A stretch of 9,320 nt of DNA from Avispirillum sp959601495 (GTDB lineage Bacteria > Bacillota > Clostridia > Oscillospirales > CAG-272), in NCBI GenBank assembly GCA_959601495.1, contig CAUGPT010000058.1, forward strand, positions 1-9,320. The letters are read 5' to 3'. Numbering within the stretch: the first letter of the stretch is position 1; each line of letters begins with the position of its first letter. Made by a program: the position numbers and the translations under genes. Shown here piece after piece: positions 1 to 6,411 of the stretch. The notes below the pieces were generated by a model, which saw only the letters and a program-made list of their open reading frames with translations, was not told the origin of the DNA and made no database searches.

Positions 1-153
1 AAAGCAAAGCTTTTCTCATTTCTGTAGATAAACGTAATGGATAGCTAAAAGTTTAACTGAAGTCAATTTTCCGAATCTCTCGGGCTTGGAGCACTCGCTC
101 TGCTTTTCAACTCACGGACACAATCGGGGTGGTGAGGTGAGATTTCTAAGAGA

Positions 154-186
154 GGAGAGGCGGGAATCCCCTGCCTCTCCTTTCTT
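154..186 (+). terminator. Possible terminator hairpin
   Basis: GGAGAGGC (154-161) pairs with GCCTCTCC (173-180), and an inner GGG can pair with CCC. A T-rich stretch (181-186) follows on the plus strand. This would fit a plus-strand transcript that started left of the window. The T tract is interrupted by a C, so the call is tentative. Confidence 0.4.
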
Positions 187-204
187 GGACCGATTCGGGG
201 ATGT

Positions 205-240
205 GTGAAGGGGCTACTTACGGAAAAGTAGTCCCTTCAC
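205..240. repeat. 15-bp inverted repeat (stem-loop)
   Basis: Positions 205-219 pair with 226-240 over 15 bp, with one G/T wobble and a 6-nt loop. No T run follows on either strand, so it does not look like a simple intrinsic terminator. It sits 24 bp after the hairpin at 154-180 and shortly before a smaller one at 251-265. Role unknown. Confidence 0.6.
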
Positions 241-463
241 GTCCTTCTCACTTAAGTTCGTTAAGCTGACGACAAAGTTTGAAATGCTTTGCAAAGAAAC
301 TGGGAAATCGCAGTCCCAGAGCTTCAGCGTGGAGACGGATGGATGCGGGCACGGGCGATGTGAGCGCGGCGAGGGTGTAGAACGGTGCGGGCGAGTAGGG
401 CGGCGGATGCGGCGGTGCGCGGCGGGTGCGCGGGGCGGCTGCGGTGCCGCTCTGTGTGCGCCG

Positions 464-495
464 AACACAAAACAAGGCTGCCGTCGGCAGCCTTG
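464..495 (-). terminator. Intrinsic terminator, probably of the dockerin gene
   Basis: CAAGGCTGCC (473-482) and GGCAGCCTTG (486-495) form a perfect 10-bp stem with a 3-nt loop. Read on the minus strand the hairpin is followed by TTTTGTGTT, the arrangement of a Rho-independent terminator. The nearest gene upstream on that strand is the dockerin gene ending at 713, so this hairpin probably ends its transcript, leaving a 3' untranslated region of over 200 nt. Confidence 0.7.
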
Positions 496-552
496 CTTGC
501 TATCTATGCTTGATAGCCCAAAACCTATTCAGTTCGTTTTTTTCGGTTCCCG

Positions 553-679
553 GGGACTTTTTCCCAAAAAAGTCCCGAGCGGAGCGCGAGGCGAAGCCTC
601 GCATATATTCCTTTTCCCATGGTCGGGGCGTGGGGCAGCGCCCCACATATATACCCCTCATGTCGGGGTGCGGTACCCC
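553..679. repeat. Cluster of four stem-loops in the dockerin 3' region
   Basis: Four inverted repeats follow one another: 553-562 with 567-576 (10 bp, GGGACTTTTT arm), 586-592 with 596-602 (GCGAGGC), 630-636 with 640-646 (GTGGGGC) and 665-669 with 675-679 (GGGGT). The CCCC at 654-657 could also pair with the GGGG at 665-668, so the last two folds are mutually exclusive. There is no open frame of note. On the minus strand they would lie in the 3' untranslated region of the dockerin mRNA. They may stabilise the mRNA or belong to a dispersed intergenic repeat. Confidence 0.6.
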
Positions 680-712
680 ATAAAACCATCCCCCTACAGG
701 GTGCGTTTGCTG

Positions 713-1786
713 TTATTTTTCCGGTTTGTACAAACCGACGAGCATTCTCCTCATGAGGTTTAGATCGATCGCGTTTACATTGTCGTCCGCATTTATGTCG
801 ATAACAGAAGTATTTGCCTTGTACAGACCGACGAGATGTCTTCTCATAAGATTTAAGTCGATTGCGTTTACTTCGCCGTCTCCGCTCGCATCACCGACAA
901 CAATATACTCCGACTCAAGGGTGAGATCTCTTTTCGGCATGGTAAACTCGCCTGTACCGTCGGTCGCATCCGCAAGCACATCCGTATCCCCGTGCCATCT
1001 GATAAACCTGAACGCCCGTGTCCCTTCGGTGTAGAACATTCCGCTCAGCGCAACAGTGTCCCCGGGGGAATATAGGCTTTCTTTGCCGTCGATACTCACA
1101 GTGTGCGCGTCGGGGTCGGTTGCGCCGCAGTTTGCGCATTTTCCTCTTGTGTAAGCATGCGCGCCGAGATCGCTTTTACCTATAATATCTATTACGACAG
1201 GGTCGCGGTCTATCACTGCATTGTTCTCTTCGTCCCAGTCCACAAACGACTTAGTATTCTTTTTGAAATGTATATTCGCATCGGCTTTGTCGTCCGTTAT
1301 ATTGAAAACAACAGTAAAGCACAAGCCGTTTGCGGTATTGCTCTCAGAGTCAGCCGATTCCGTGTAAAGCGTTATATGATCCTTGCTGTCATCCCATGTG
1401 AGCCCGCTGACATATTCATCATCGCTCCATATTTTGCCGCTGTTCTGCACAGACTCGATCTTCAGGGCAGAGTTGTTGTAGATCAGTATCATCTGCGCAC
1501 TGGCAAGTCCCTTATTGTTGCAATAATAGCACCTTACGGTTATTTTCCCGGCACTGCGCTCGCTTGTAGCCAGAATATACATTCCGTCCGGCTCGGTGTA
1601 CTCGTCCGCATATACGGTATAGCTGTCGCCGCAAAGAGAGCAGGTGTAAACCGTGCGCGCTTTGTTTCTGCAGTCGGCAGCAAAGTCCTCGGCGGTGTAA
1701 CTGTGTTTGCAGCCCGCGGCAGTCACTGACAAGACCGCACCGACAAGCATTATGCAAACGATCATTACAGACAGTGCTTTTTTCAT
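713..1786 (-). CDS. Secreted cohesin-like/dockerin protein
   Basis: A 357-aa exported protein. Residues 1-24 form a signal peptide (MKK, then a hydrophobic core ending in TAAG). Cysteines C26, C39, C49 and C52 suggest a small zinc-ribbon-like module. Residues about 65-202 are beta-rich and resemble a cohesin-type fold. A second CxxC lies at 217-220. Residues about 228-295, with W264 and FTMPKRD (281-287), resemble an InlB B-type repeat. Residues 297-357 are a type I dockerin: two calcium loops (D299-D310 and D330-D341), each followed by the same NAIDLNLMRR-type helix. Dockerins bind cohesins, so the protein probably docks onto a scaffoldin or cell-surface anchor. An upstream ATG at 1807 exists, but the start at 1786 is preferred because GGAGG lies 9 nt before it and the signal peptide begins there. 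No catalytic domain is seen. The dockerin is certain in my reading; the cohesin assignment is an inference from pattern. Confidence 0.9.
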   Translation of the reverse strand: MKKALSVMIVCIMLVGAVLSVTAAGCKHSYTAEDFAADCRNKARTVYTCSLCGDSYTVYADEYTEPDGMYILATSERSAGKITVRCYYCNNKGLASAQMILIYNNSALKIESVQNSGKIWSDDEYVSGLTWDDSKDHITLYTESADSESNTANGLCFTVVFNITDDKADANIHFKKNTKSFVDWDEENNAVIDRDPVVIDIIGKSDLGAHAYTRGKCANCGATDPDAHTVSIDGKESLYSPGDTVALSGMFYTEGTRAFRFIRWHGDTDVLADATDGTGEFTMPKRDLTLESEYIVVGDASGDGEVNAIDLNLMRRHLVGLYKANTSVIDINADDNVNAIDLNLMRRMLVGLYKPEK

Positions 1787-1822
1787 ATATCGCTCCCTCC
1801 GATCCATACATACTGTATAACA

Positions 1823-1851
1823 ATTGTAACACGATTACGGCAACGCGTCAA
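1823..1851 (-). promoter_or_regulatory. Sigma-A promoter of the dockerin gene
   Basis: On the minus strand TTGACG (1846-1851) is followed after exactly 17 bp by TACAAT (1823-1828). This is a near-consensus vegetative promoter. Transcription should begin near 1816, leaving a leader of about 30 nt that includes the GGAGG ribosome binding site. Confidence 0.85.
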
Positions 1852-1879
1852 GTGCCTTCGCGTTAAAAGTCTCCGACAT

Positions 1880-1924
1880 CGGCGCCCCGCATTGCCGCGG
1901 CACAGCCGACGGCGGGGAGCGCCG
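1880..1924. repeat. GC-rich imperfect stem-loop between divergent promoters
   Basis: CGGCGCCCCGC (1880-1890) can pair with GCGGGGAGCGCCG (1912-1924) with small bulges. A T run follows at 1937-1941 after a short GC-rich stretch. It lies between the divergent promoters of the dockerin and glycosyltransferase genes. It could separate them or stop incoming transcription, but no transcript is known to need it. The rest of 1852-1978 holds nothing I recognise. Confidence 0.35.
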
Positions 1925-1978
1925 CCGGGCCCCGACTTTTTGTGATGAACAGCCGCTTGAAAAATGCAGATGAAAAAG

Positions 1979-2007
1979 TTGCAACTTCGTCTGATATAGT
2001 ATATAAT
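1979..2007 (+). promoter_or_regulatory. Sigma-A promoter upstream of the glycosyltransferase
   Basis: TTGCAA (1979-1984) and TATAAT (2002-2007) are separated by exactly 17 bp. The predicted start near 2014 gives a leader of about 160 nt before the gene at 2177. The leader contains one small stem-loop (2097-2101 with 2109-2113) and no riboswitch that I recognise. A second TATAAC-like word near 2130 lacks a good -35 box. Confidence 0.8.
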
Positions 2008-2176
2008 AAATTTGAGTTCGACAGTATGCCCGTTTTCAGGCAGGCGACACCGCCTACGTATACTACTATAACATTCCCTCACCGCGAAATCTATCGGATC
2101 CCGGCTTCGGATCATAAAAAGCAAAAATGTTATAACGTTTGCAAAGCATACACTCGGCAAAGAGGAGCTATAATAT

Positions 2177-3028
2177 ATGGATACAATGCTTACAGTGTTT
2201 ACTCCTACCTACAACAGAAAAGAAAAGCTCGGCAGCGTATACTCAAGCCTTATCGATCAGACCGATAAGGATTTTATCTGGATGATCGTGGACGACGGCT
2301 CCGACGACGGCACGCGCGATGCGGTGCAGGGCTGGATAGCCGAAAACAGGATACGCATTACTTATCATACAAAGGAAAACGGCGGCAAACACACGGCGTA
2401 TAATCTTGCCGTTGACAACTGCGCGACCGATTATATGTTCGTGGCCCTTGACTCCGACGACTTTATGCCGCGGGACGCCGTCTCCGAAATAAACGGGCTG
2501 CTGCGCTCAAATCCCGGCTGCTGCGGCATTGTGGGACTGGCAGTCTGCGACAACGGAAGAAAGCCGGACGACATTGAAAAATTCAACATGAGATCAATGT
2601 ATGATGTGCTGAGCACATACGATTTCTCCGCCGAAACGGGACTTGTGATCCGAACCGAATATCTGAAGAAATTCAAATATCCCGTTATTGAAGGCGAGAA
2701 ATTCTTTACGGAAGCATATACATACTATCAGATGACGGAGCCGTTTATCTGGACGAACAAGGTTTTCAGAACGAGCACTTACTGCAGCGACGGACTGACG
2801 AAAAACATATACAGGCTGTATGCCGCAAACCCAAAAAGCTTTTATATGTATCAGAAAATGCGAAGCGAAATAACGGTCAACTTTAAAAAGAAGCTAAAAA
2901 GCGTAATTTCGGCAGACGCGTTTTATATCATGTCGGGGCAAAGTGAAAAGAAAAGCGCGCTCGCGCGGCTTTTCATGCCATTGGGATTTCTGTATTATAA
3001 ATATATCATGCACAAAAACAGAACATAA
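2177..3028 (+). CDS. Family 2 glycosyltransferase
   Basis: A 283-aa GT-A fold enzyme that transfers a sugar from a nucleotide-sugar donor to an acceptor; substrate cannot be told. The N-terminal domain opens with TVFTPTYNR (6-14), the usual first strand of the family. VDDGSDDGT (38-46) carries the nucleotide-binding aspartates D39/D40, and LDSDD (91-95) is the DxD-type metal-binding motif. An acidic EGE (172-174) lies where the acceptor-side motif is expected. There is no transmembrane segment, although basic and aromatic residues near the C-terminus could help it sit at the membrane. The start is set by AGAGGAG (2161-2167), 9 nt upstream. The gene stands alone, with its own promoter and a 166-bp gap before the asd promoter, so it is not obviously part of a capsule or polysaccharide cluster in this window. 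Surface polysaccharide or glycolipid synthesis is the likely role. Confidence 0.92.
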   Translation: MDTMLTVFTPTYNRKEKLGSVYSSLIDQTDKDFIWMIVDDGSDDGTRDAVQGWIAENRIRITYHTKENGGKHTAYNLAVDNCATDYMFVALDSDDFMPRDAVSEINGLLRSNPGCCGIVGLAVCDNGRKPDDIEKFNMRSMYDVLSTYDFSAETGLVIRTEYLKKFKYPVIEGEKFFTEAYTYYQMTEPFIWTNKVFRTSTYCSDGLTKNIYRLYAANPKSFYMYQKMRSEITVNFKKKLKSVISADAFYIMSGQSEKKSALARLFMPLGFLYYKYIMHKNRT

Positions 3029-3194
3029 GCGAAACGGCGCCGTGCACGTTTGTAAAGCAATGCAGCGGCGCGATGCGGGATGTCTGTCAGAGCAAAGACG
3101 CCGCCTTTCCCGCTCACGTGGCGGGACGCGGCAGGATACAGCGCTTTTTTGCCACGGCGCGCAAAAAATACGGCTCGGTACGGGCCTGTTTATG

Positions 3195-3223
3195 TTGACA
3201 CGCCGCTATATATATGGTAAAAT
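3195..3223 (+). promoter_or_regulatory. Sigma-A promoter of asd
   Basis: A perfect TTGACA (3195-3200), a 17-bp spacer and TAAAAT (3218-3223) make this one of the strongest promoters in the window. Transcription should start near 3230, leaving a leader of about 28 nt with GGAGG (3248-3252) 5 nt before the start codon. There is no room for a lysine riboswitch or other leader control. The preceding stretch 3029-3194 contains imperfect GC-rich hairpins but no clear terminator. Confidence 0.9.
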
Positions 3224-3257
3224 TGCTTTATTATAATAAAATGCAGCGGAGGTTGCT

Positions 3258-4337
3258 ATGTCACAGAAGAAAAAGGTCGGAATTATCGGTGCAACGGGTA
3301 TGGTCGGTCAGCGTTTTATAACGCTTTTGCAGGATCATCCCTATTTTGAGATCACAGCTCTCGCCGCAAGCGGGAGAAGCGCCGGTATGACGTACGCCGA
3401 AGCTGTGGGCGGAAGATGGAAAATGGACTGCGATATCCCGAAAAGCGTTGCCGACATGAAGGTCATCGACGCCGAAGATATCGACGCGGTGAAAGAAGCG
3501 GCGGATTTCGTTTTCTGCGCCGTCAATATGCCGAAAGAGGACGTTCTCAAAATGGAGGAGGCATACGCAAAAGCCGAGCTTCCCGTTATCTCCAACAACA
3601 GCGCGAACCGCTGGACTCCCGACGTGCCCATGGTCGTGCCGGAGATAAACAGCGATCACTTTAAGGTCATAGATGATCAGCGACGCCGCCTCGGTACAAA
3701 GCGCGGATTTATCGCAGTGAAACCCAACTGCTCCATACAAAGCTATGTGCCTATGCTGACCCCTCTCAGAAAATACGGCATAAAGCAGGTAGTCGTCAGC
3801 ACATATCAGGCTATAAGCGGCGCGGGCAAAACCTTTCGCGAGTGGCCCGAAATGCTTGACAACGTGATACCCTATATCGGCGGAGAAGAGGAAAAAAGCG
3901 AGAAAGAGCCGCTGAGAGTCTGGGGCAGATACGAAAACGGGACGATAGTTCCCGCAGATGATACTGTAATTACAAGCCAGTGCATCAGAGTGCCCGTAAC
4001 GGACGGGCACACGGCGACCGTGTTTGTAAACTTTGAAAACAAGCCCACAAAAGAGCAGATACTGAATGATTGGAAAAACTTCAGCGGGCTTCCGCAGGAG
4101 CTGGGACTTCCCCATGCGCCGGAGCATTTTATCACATATTTTGAAGAAAACGACCGTCCGCAGGCTCACATTGACCGCAACATCTACGGCGGTATGGGCG
4201 TTTGCGCGGGCAGACTGCGCGAGGATGCCATATTTGACTGGAAGTTCGTAGGGCTTTCGCATAATACGCTGAGAGGCGCCGCAGGCGGCGGACTTCTCAC
4301 GGCAGAGCTTTTGTACAGGCTCGGATATCTTGACTGA
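3258..4337 (+). CDS. asd: Aspartate-semialdehyde dehydrogenase
   Basis: A 359-aa cytosolic enzyme that reduces L-aspartyl-4-phosphate with NADPH to L-aspartate-4-semialdehyde. This is the branch point to lysine and diaminopimelate, threonine and methionine. The N-terminus has the Rossmann motif GIIGATGMVGQRF (8-20). The catalytic cysteine is C158 in KPNCSIQ, the substrate-binding region includes Q184 and SGAG (187-190), and R244 and the catalytic H251 lie in IRVPVTDGH. The C-terminus has the glycine-rich GAAGGG (340-345), where the cofactor domain closes. The motif spacing fits the archaeal/fungal-like branch of the enzyme (TIGR00978 type), which also occurs in many Clostridia, rather than the enterobacterial type. 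Length is normal and the gene is intact. It is monocistronic, with its own promoter and terminator, and no other pathway genes are adjacent. Confidence 0.96.
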   Translation: MSQKKKVGIIGATGMVGQRFITLLQDHPYFEITALAASGRSAGMTYAEAVGGRWKMDCDIPKSVADMKVIDAEDIDAVKEAADFVFCAVNMPKEDVLKMEEAYAKAELPVISNNSANRWTPDVPMVVPEINSDHFKVIDDQRRRLGTKRGFIAVKPNCSIQSYVPMLTPLRKYGIKQVVVSTYQAISGAGKTFREWPEMLDNVIPYIGGEEEKSEKEPLRVWGRYENGTIVPADDTVITSQCIRVPVTDGHTATVFVNFENKPTKEQILNDWKNFSGLPQELGLPHAPEHFITYFEENDRPQAHIDRNIYGGMGVCAGRLREDAIFDWKFVGLSHNTLRGAAGGGLLTAELLYRLGYLD

Positions 4338-4366
4338 GTCGCTCCTTTGCCGAAAAAGCACAGTAG

Positions 4367-4398
4367 AAAAATCACCGACGGCTGTCGGTGATTTTTTT
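4367..4398 (+). terminator. Bidirectional terminator between asd and the acetyltransferase gene
   Basis: ATCACCGAC (4371-4379) pairs perfectly with GTCGGTGAT (4384-4392) around a 4-nt loop, flanked by an A run on the left (4367-4371) and seven Ts on the right (4392-4398). It ends the asd transcript 30-60 nt after its stop. Because the A run becomes a T run on the other strand, it can also stop the convergent acetyltransferase transcript, which would cross about 200 bp of GC-rich DNA with no gene (4399-4597). Confidence 0.92.
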
Positions 4399-4597
4399 GT
4401 ATTATTCATTTGCCGCGTATCGGATGCTCGGAAGCCGTACACATCGCAGGGACGTGCGCCGTGCTGCCGCGGGGGGCGGAGCTGAGCCGCGCACTTTTCC
4501 GCAACGTCGGAGCGGACGGCTTAAATATCTATCCGTGCCGCCTTCGGGAGCTGCGCCGCCCTCTCTTTGCCGTGCCGCGCCGCAGTGCCGTCGGGCG

Positions 4598-5143
4598 TCA
4601 GTCCCTCTCCCTTTTGCCGCACTCCGTGTAGAATATAATATCCGCTTTTTCCTCCTGGCTTGTGTGGCGGTAGACGTTTGAGTCGAACCCGCCGATACAG
4701 AAGCCGACTTTGATATAAAACAGGCAGGCGGCAAGGTTATTGTCCTGCCCCTGAGTGTAAAGTCCGAAGTATCCGAGGCGCGCCGCCGTCTCCTTTGCCG
4801 CATCAATAAGCATTTTCCCTATGTGCCGCCCGCGATATGCCCGATCTACTTTCAGATCGTACAGATACATATACTTGAAAAATCCCGGCTGAAGCACCGC
4901 GAGCCCCACGCATTTCTCCCCGTCGTACGCGCCGAGAAAAACGCTGTCCGTCATGTCATCAAAACAGTAGTTTTCGTCCGGAAAGCACATTTCCTCCGTC
5001 TCCTCGGGAGAAAAACGCAATATATCATAGCCCCATTTGCCGTTTTCAAGGGACGGTATCATTTTTCCGAAAAGCTCAAAAGGCTCGTTTTGTATGTTTA
5101 TGTCGCCGCTGTGCTGTTTGTCTATCTGTCTTATCTCGATCAT
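4598..5143 (-). CDS. GNAT acetyltransferase, streptothricin acetyltransferase-like
   Basis: A 181-aa cytosolic GCN5-related N-acetyltransferase that uses acetyl-CoA. The acetyl-CoA pyrophosphate loop is RGRHIGK (104-110), after the strand YLYDLKVD (93-100). A later segment QDNNLAACLFYIKVGF (133-148) matches the family's motif B. From memory, PFELFGKMIP (21-30), ENGKW (33-37) and the QDNNLxAC region closely resemble Sat-4/SatA streptothricin acetyltransferases, which inactivate the drug by acetylating its beta-lysine amino group. Overall similarity looks partial, so the true substrate may be another amine. The start is supported by AAGGA about 8-9 nt upstream. The gene stands alone with its own promoter, and no mobile-element genes flank it, so it may be a resident gene rather than an acquired cassette. 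Confidence 0.88.
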   Translation of the reverse strand: MIEIRQIDKQHSGDINIQNEPFELFGKMIPSLENGKWGYDILRFSPEETEEMCFPDENYCFDDMTDSVFLGAYDGEKCVGLAVLQPGFFKYMYLYDLKVDRAYRGRHIGKMLIDAAKETAARLGYFGLYTQGQDNNLAACLFYIKVGFCIGGFDSNVYRHTSQEEKADIIFYTECGKRERD

Positions 5144-5257
5144 CGTTTTATTCCTTTATATCTGAAATGTATTCGTTGGCTGTCGGTGCTATCGGCATAT
5201 GCCCGGCTTGAAGACGTTTTCCTCCTCTCACGCCGCGGCGCATACGGCACCGCAGAT

Positions 5258-5286
5258 ATTGTACCATTTCTTTGCTGCCGGCGCAA
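5258..5286 (-). promoter_or_regulatory. Promoter of the acetyltransferase gene
   Basis: On the minus strand TTGCGC (5281-5286), a 17-bp spacer and TACAAT (5258-5263) match the sigma-A pattern. The leader would be about 105-110 nt. The weaker -35 suggests moderate expression. Confidence 0.65.
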
Positions 5287-5291
5287 GCCGA

Positions 5292-5328
5292 AAATGTGCC
5301 TGACACCCATTTTCCCGCAGGCACATTT
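5292..5328. repeat. 11-bp perfect inverted repeat upstream of the acetyltransferase promoter
   Basis: AAATGTGCCTG (5292-5302) pairs exactly with CAGGCACATTT (5318-5328) around a 15-nt loop. The left arm begins 6 bp beyond the -35 box of the acetyltransferase promoter. It may be an operator for an unlinked regulator, or a stem-loop of a dispersed repeat: words close to GTGCCTGACACC are known from REP-like elements. There is no regulator gene beside it. The rest of 5144-5448 holds only the promoter and the terminator described separately. Confidence 0.55.
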
Positions 5329-5406
5329 CTACGCAAAGCAGCGCGAAAACCGATCAAGCATTTCCGGCACGGCAATATAGAGCGGCAGCCTTTTTCTACA
5401 GCAGAA

Positions 5407-5440
5407 CACCCCGCGGGAGATGTGCCCGCGGGGTGCCCTT
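5407..5440. terminator. Terminator at the end of the PadR operon
   Basis: CACCCCGCGGG (5407-5417) and CCCGCGGGGTG (5425-5435) form an 11-bp GC-rich stem with a 7-nt loop, 14 bp beyond the stop codon of the DUF4097 gene. It is the only strong hairpin there, so it probably ends the minus-strand operon, even though the following minus-strand Ts are sparse. On the plus strand it is followed by a short T run (5439-5442). Confidence 0.65.
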
Positions 5441-5448
5441 TTATGCTT

Positions 5449-6411
5449 TCAGCCTATTTTGAATTTGATATTTCCCGTTGCGGTACTGATCTCGCATTTG
5501 CCGCCGTCGGACGTTTTCGGCACATCCACGCTGCCCATGCCGGTGTCGGTGATAAACACCTTATCCGTGAGAAAGCTGCCGGTAACGTCGCCGGTCGACG
5601 TCTTTACATATATCTCGGCAGCGTCGCAGCCGTCAAAGCTCACCTCTCCCGTGCTTCTCTCGACCGAGAGCTTTTCGTCGGCAATAACACCGTCAAGAGA
5701 GATGTTTCCCGTGCTGCCGTTCGATATAACATTTTTGCACGAAACATTGGTAAGATACACTTTTCCCGTTGACACGCTCACTGCGGCGTCGCCGCCGCAG
5801 CTGACGCCCGATACCGTCACCGTGCCCGTTGAGACGCTCAGATCGAGAGAGCCCGCAAAGATATTTTCCGCGCGTATATCTCCCGTAGTCGTTTTGATCT
5901 TCACCTGCCCCGCGGCGGACGCGCAAAAGTCAACATTGCCCGTGCTGAGTGAAATATCGACGCCGTCAAACGCAAATCCCTTCGGAATTCCGACCTTTCC
6001 GACGCTGCCGCTGACGGTCAGCGTGCCGTACTCGGACTCGGGCAGATAGACTGTTATCCTCGGCGTGCCGAAGTAAAATCCGATATAGTCGTACCATGCT
6101 CTCCGCTCCTGCGCCGTAACGCTGAGCACGCCGCCGTCGGCGGTGACCGTATGCTTTGCGTTTTCCTCCTCATAGCATTCCACACGGCATTTTCCGTCAT
6201 TCGACAGAGCAAATACGATATCCGCCGTGTCGGTCTTGAGAGATATATCGCCGAATTCTATATCGACTTCGTAAGTGTTTGTTACATAGTTTACAGTCGA
6301 GAGCTTTTCAAAGTTCCATCCGAGCTTTGTCATGACCCCCGCAAAAAGAGCTCCTCCGACAAAAACAAGAGACGCCGCCGCGATGAGCCATATTTTCGCT
6401 GCCTTTTTCAT
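5449..6411 (-). CDS. DUF4097 membrane-anchored beta-repeat protein
   Basis: A 320-aa protein of the DUF4097 family (putative adhesin-like beta-solenoid). Residues 6-28 form one N-terminal membrane segment, and the rest should lie outside the membrane. From residue 150 to the end a motif of the type (S/T/A)TG-x-(V/I) recurs with glycines at 158, 177, 196, 216, 235, 255, 274, 293 and 313, a period of 19-20 residues, as expected for stacked beta-helix turns. It is the last gene of the PadR operon. Its ATG overlaps the stop of the DUF1700 gene by 4 nt (ATGA), and GGAGG (6419-6423) lies 7 nt upstream, so translation is probably coupled. Family members usually accompany PadR and HAAS/DUF1700 proteins, but their molecular function is not established. 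A role in cell-envelope stress sensing or surface structure is inference. Confidence 0.92.
   Translation of the reverse strand: MKKAAKIWLIAAASLVFVGGALFAGVMTKLGWNFEKLSTVNYVTNTYEVDIEFGDISLKTDTADIVFALSNDGKCRVECYEEENAKHTVTADGGVLSVTAQERRAWYDYIGFYFGTPRITVYLPESEYGTLTVSGSVGKVGIPKGFAFDGVDISLSTGNVDFCASAAGQVKIKTTTGDIRAENIFAGSLDLSVSTGTVTVSGVSCGGDAAVSVSTGKVYLTNVSCKNVISNGSTGNISLDGVIADEKLSVERSTGEVSFDGCDAAEIYVKTSTGDVTGSFLTDKVFITDTGMGSVDVPKTSDGGKCEISTATGNIKFKIG

Larger units (their letters stand above)
1..470. other. Intergenic DNA, structured, no supported gene
   Basis: No reading frame here has a convincing start, ribosome binding site or recognisable protein. Positions 154-319 contain consecutive inverted repeats (154-180, 205-240, 251-265, 300-319). 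Positions 350-450 are strongly G-rich on the plus strand, with many short GCGG-type words. A reading frame entering at the left edge and stopping at 42-44 could be the tail of a gene lying outside, but 13 codons are too few to tell. The structure could reflect a noncoding RNA, gene-end terminators or an intergenic repeat family. Confidence 0.5.

Noticed and set aside
3..44. Possible C-terminal end of a plus-strand gene entering from the left edge
   Set aside because: Only 13 codons are visible before the stop. Any random frame could give this, and nothing recognisable is encoded.
214..763. Open frames on both strands in the gene-free left region (214-475 minus, 284-763 plus)
   Set aside because: Arginine- and proline-rich low-complexity products with no ribosome binding site. 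They arise from GC-rich DNA and pass through hairpins.
1787..1807. Longer start of the dockerin protein at 1807
   Set aside because: It lies upstream of the GGAGG site and would put charged residues before the signal peptide. The start at 1786 is better.
3261..4442. A 393-codon open frame on the minus strand opposite asd
   Set aside because: It is the shadow of asd, whose motifs and ribosome binding site are clear. Its product has no recognisable family.
5148..5375. A 75-codon minus-strand frame upstream of the acetyltransferase gene
   Set aside because: It spans the promoter and the inverted repeat, has no good ribosome binding site and is arginine-rich.
5420..6049. A 209-codon plus-strand frame opposite the DUF4097 gene
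   Set aside because: It mirrors the regular repeat of the real gene on the other strand. It has no start signal.
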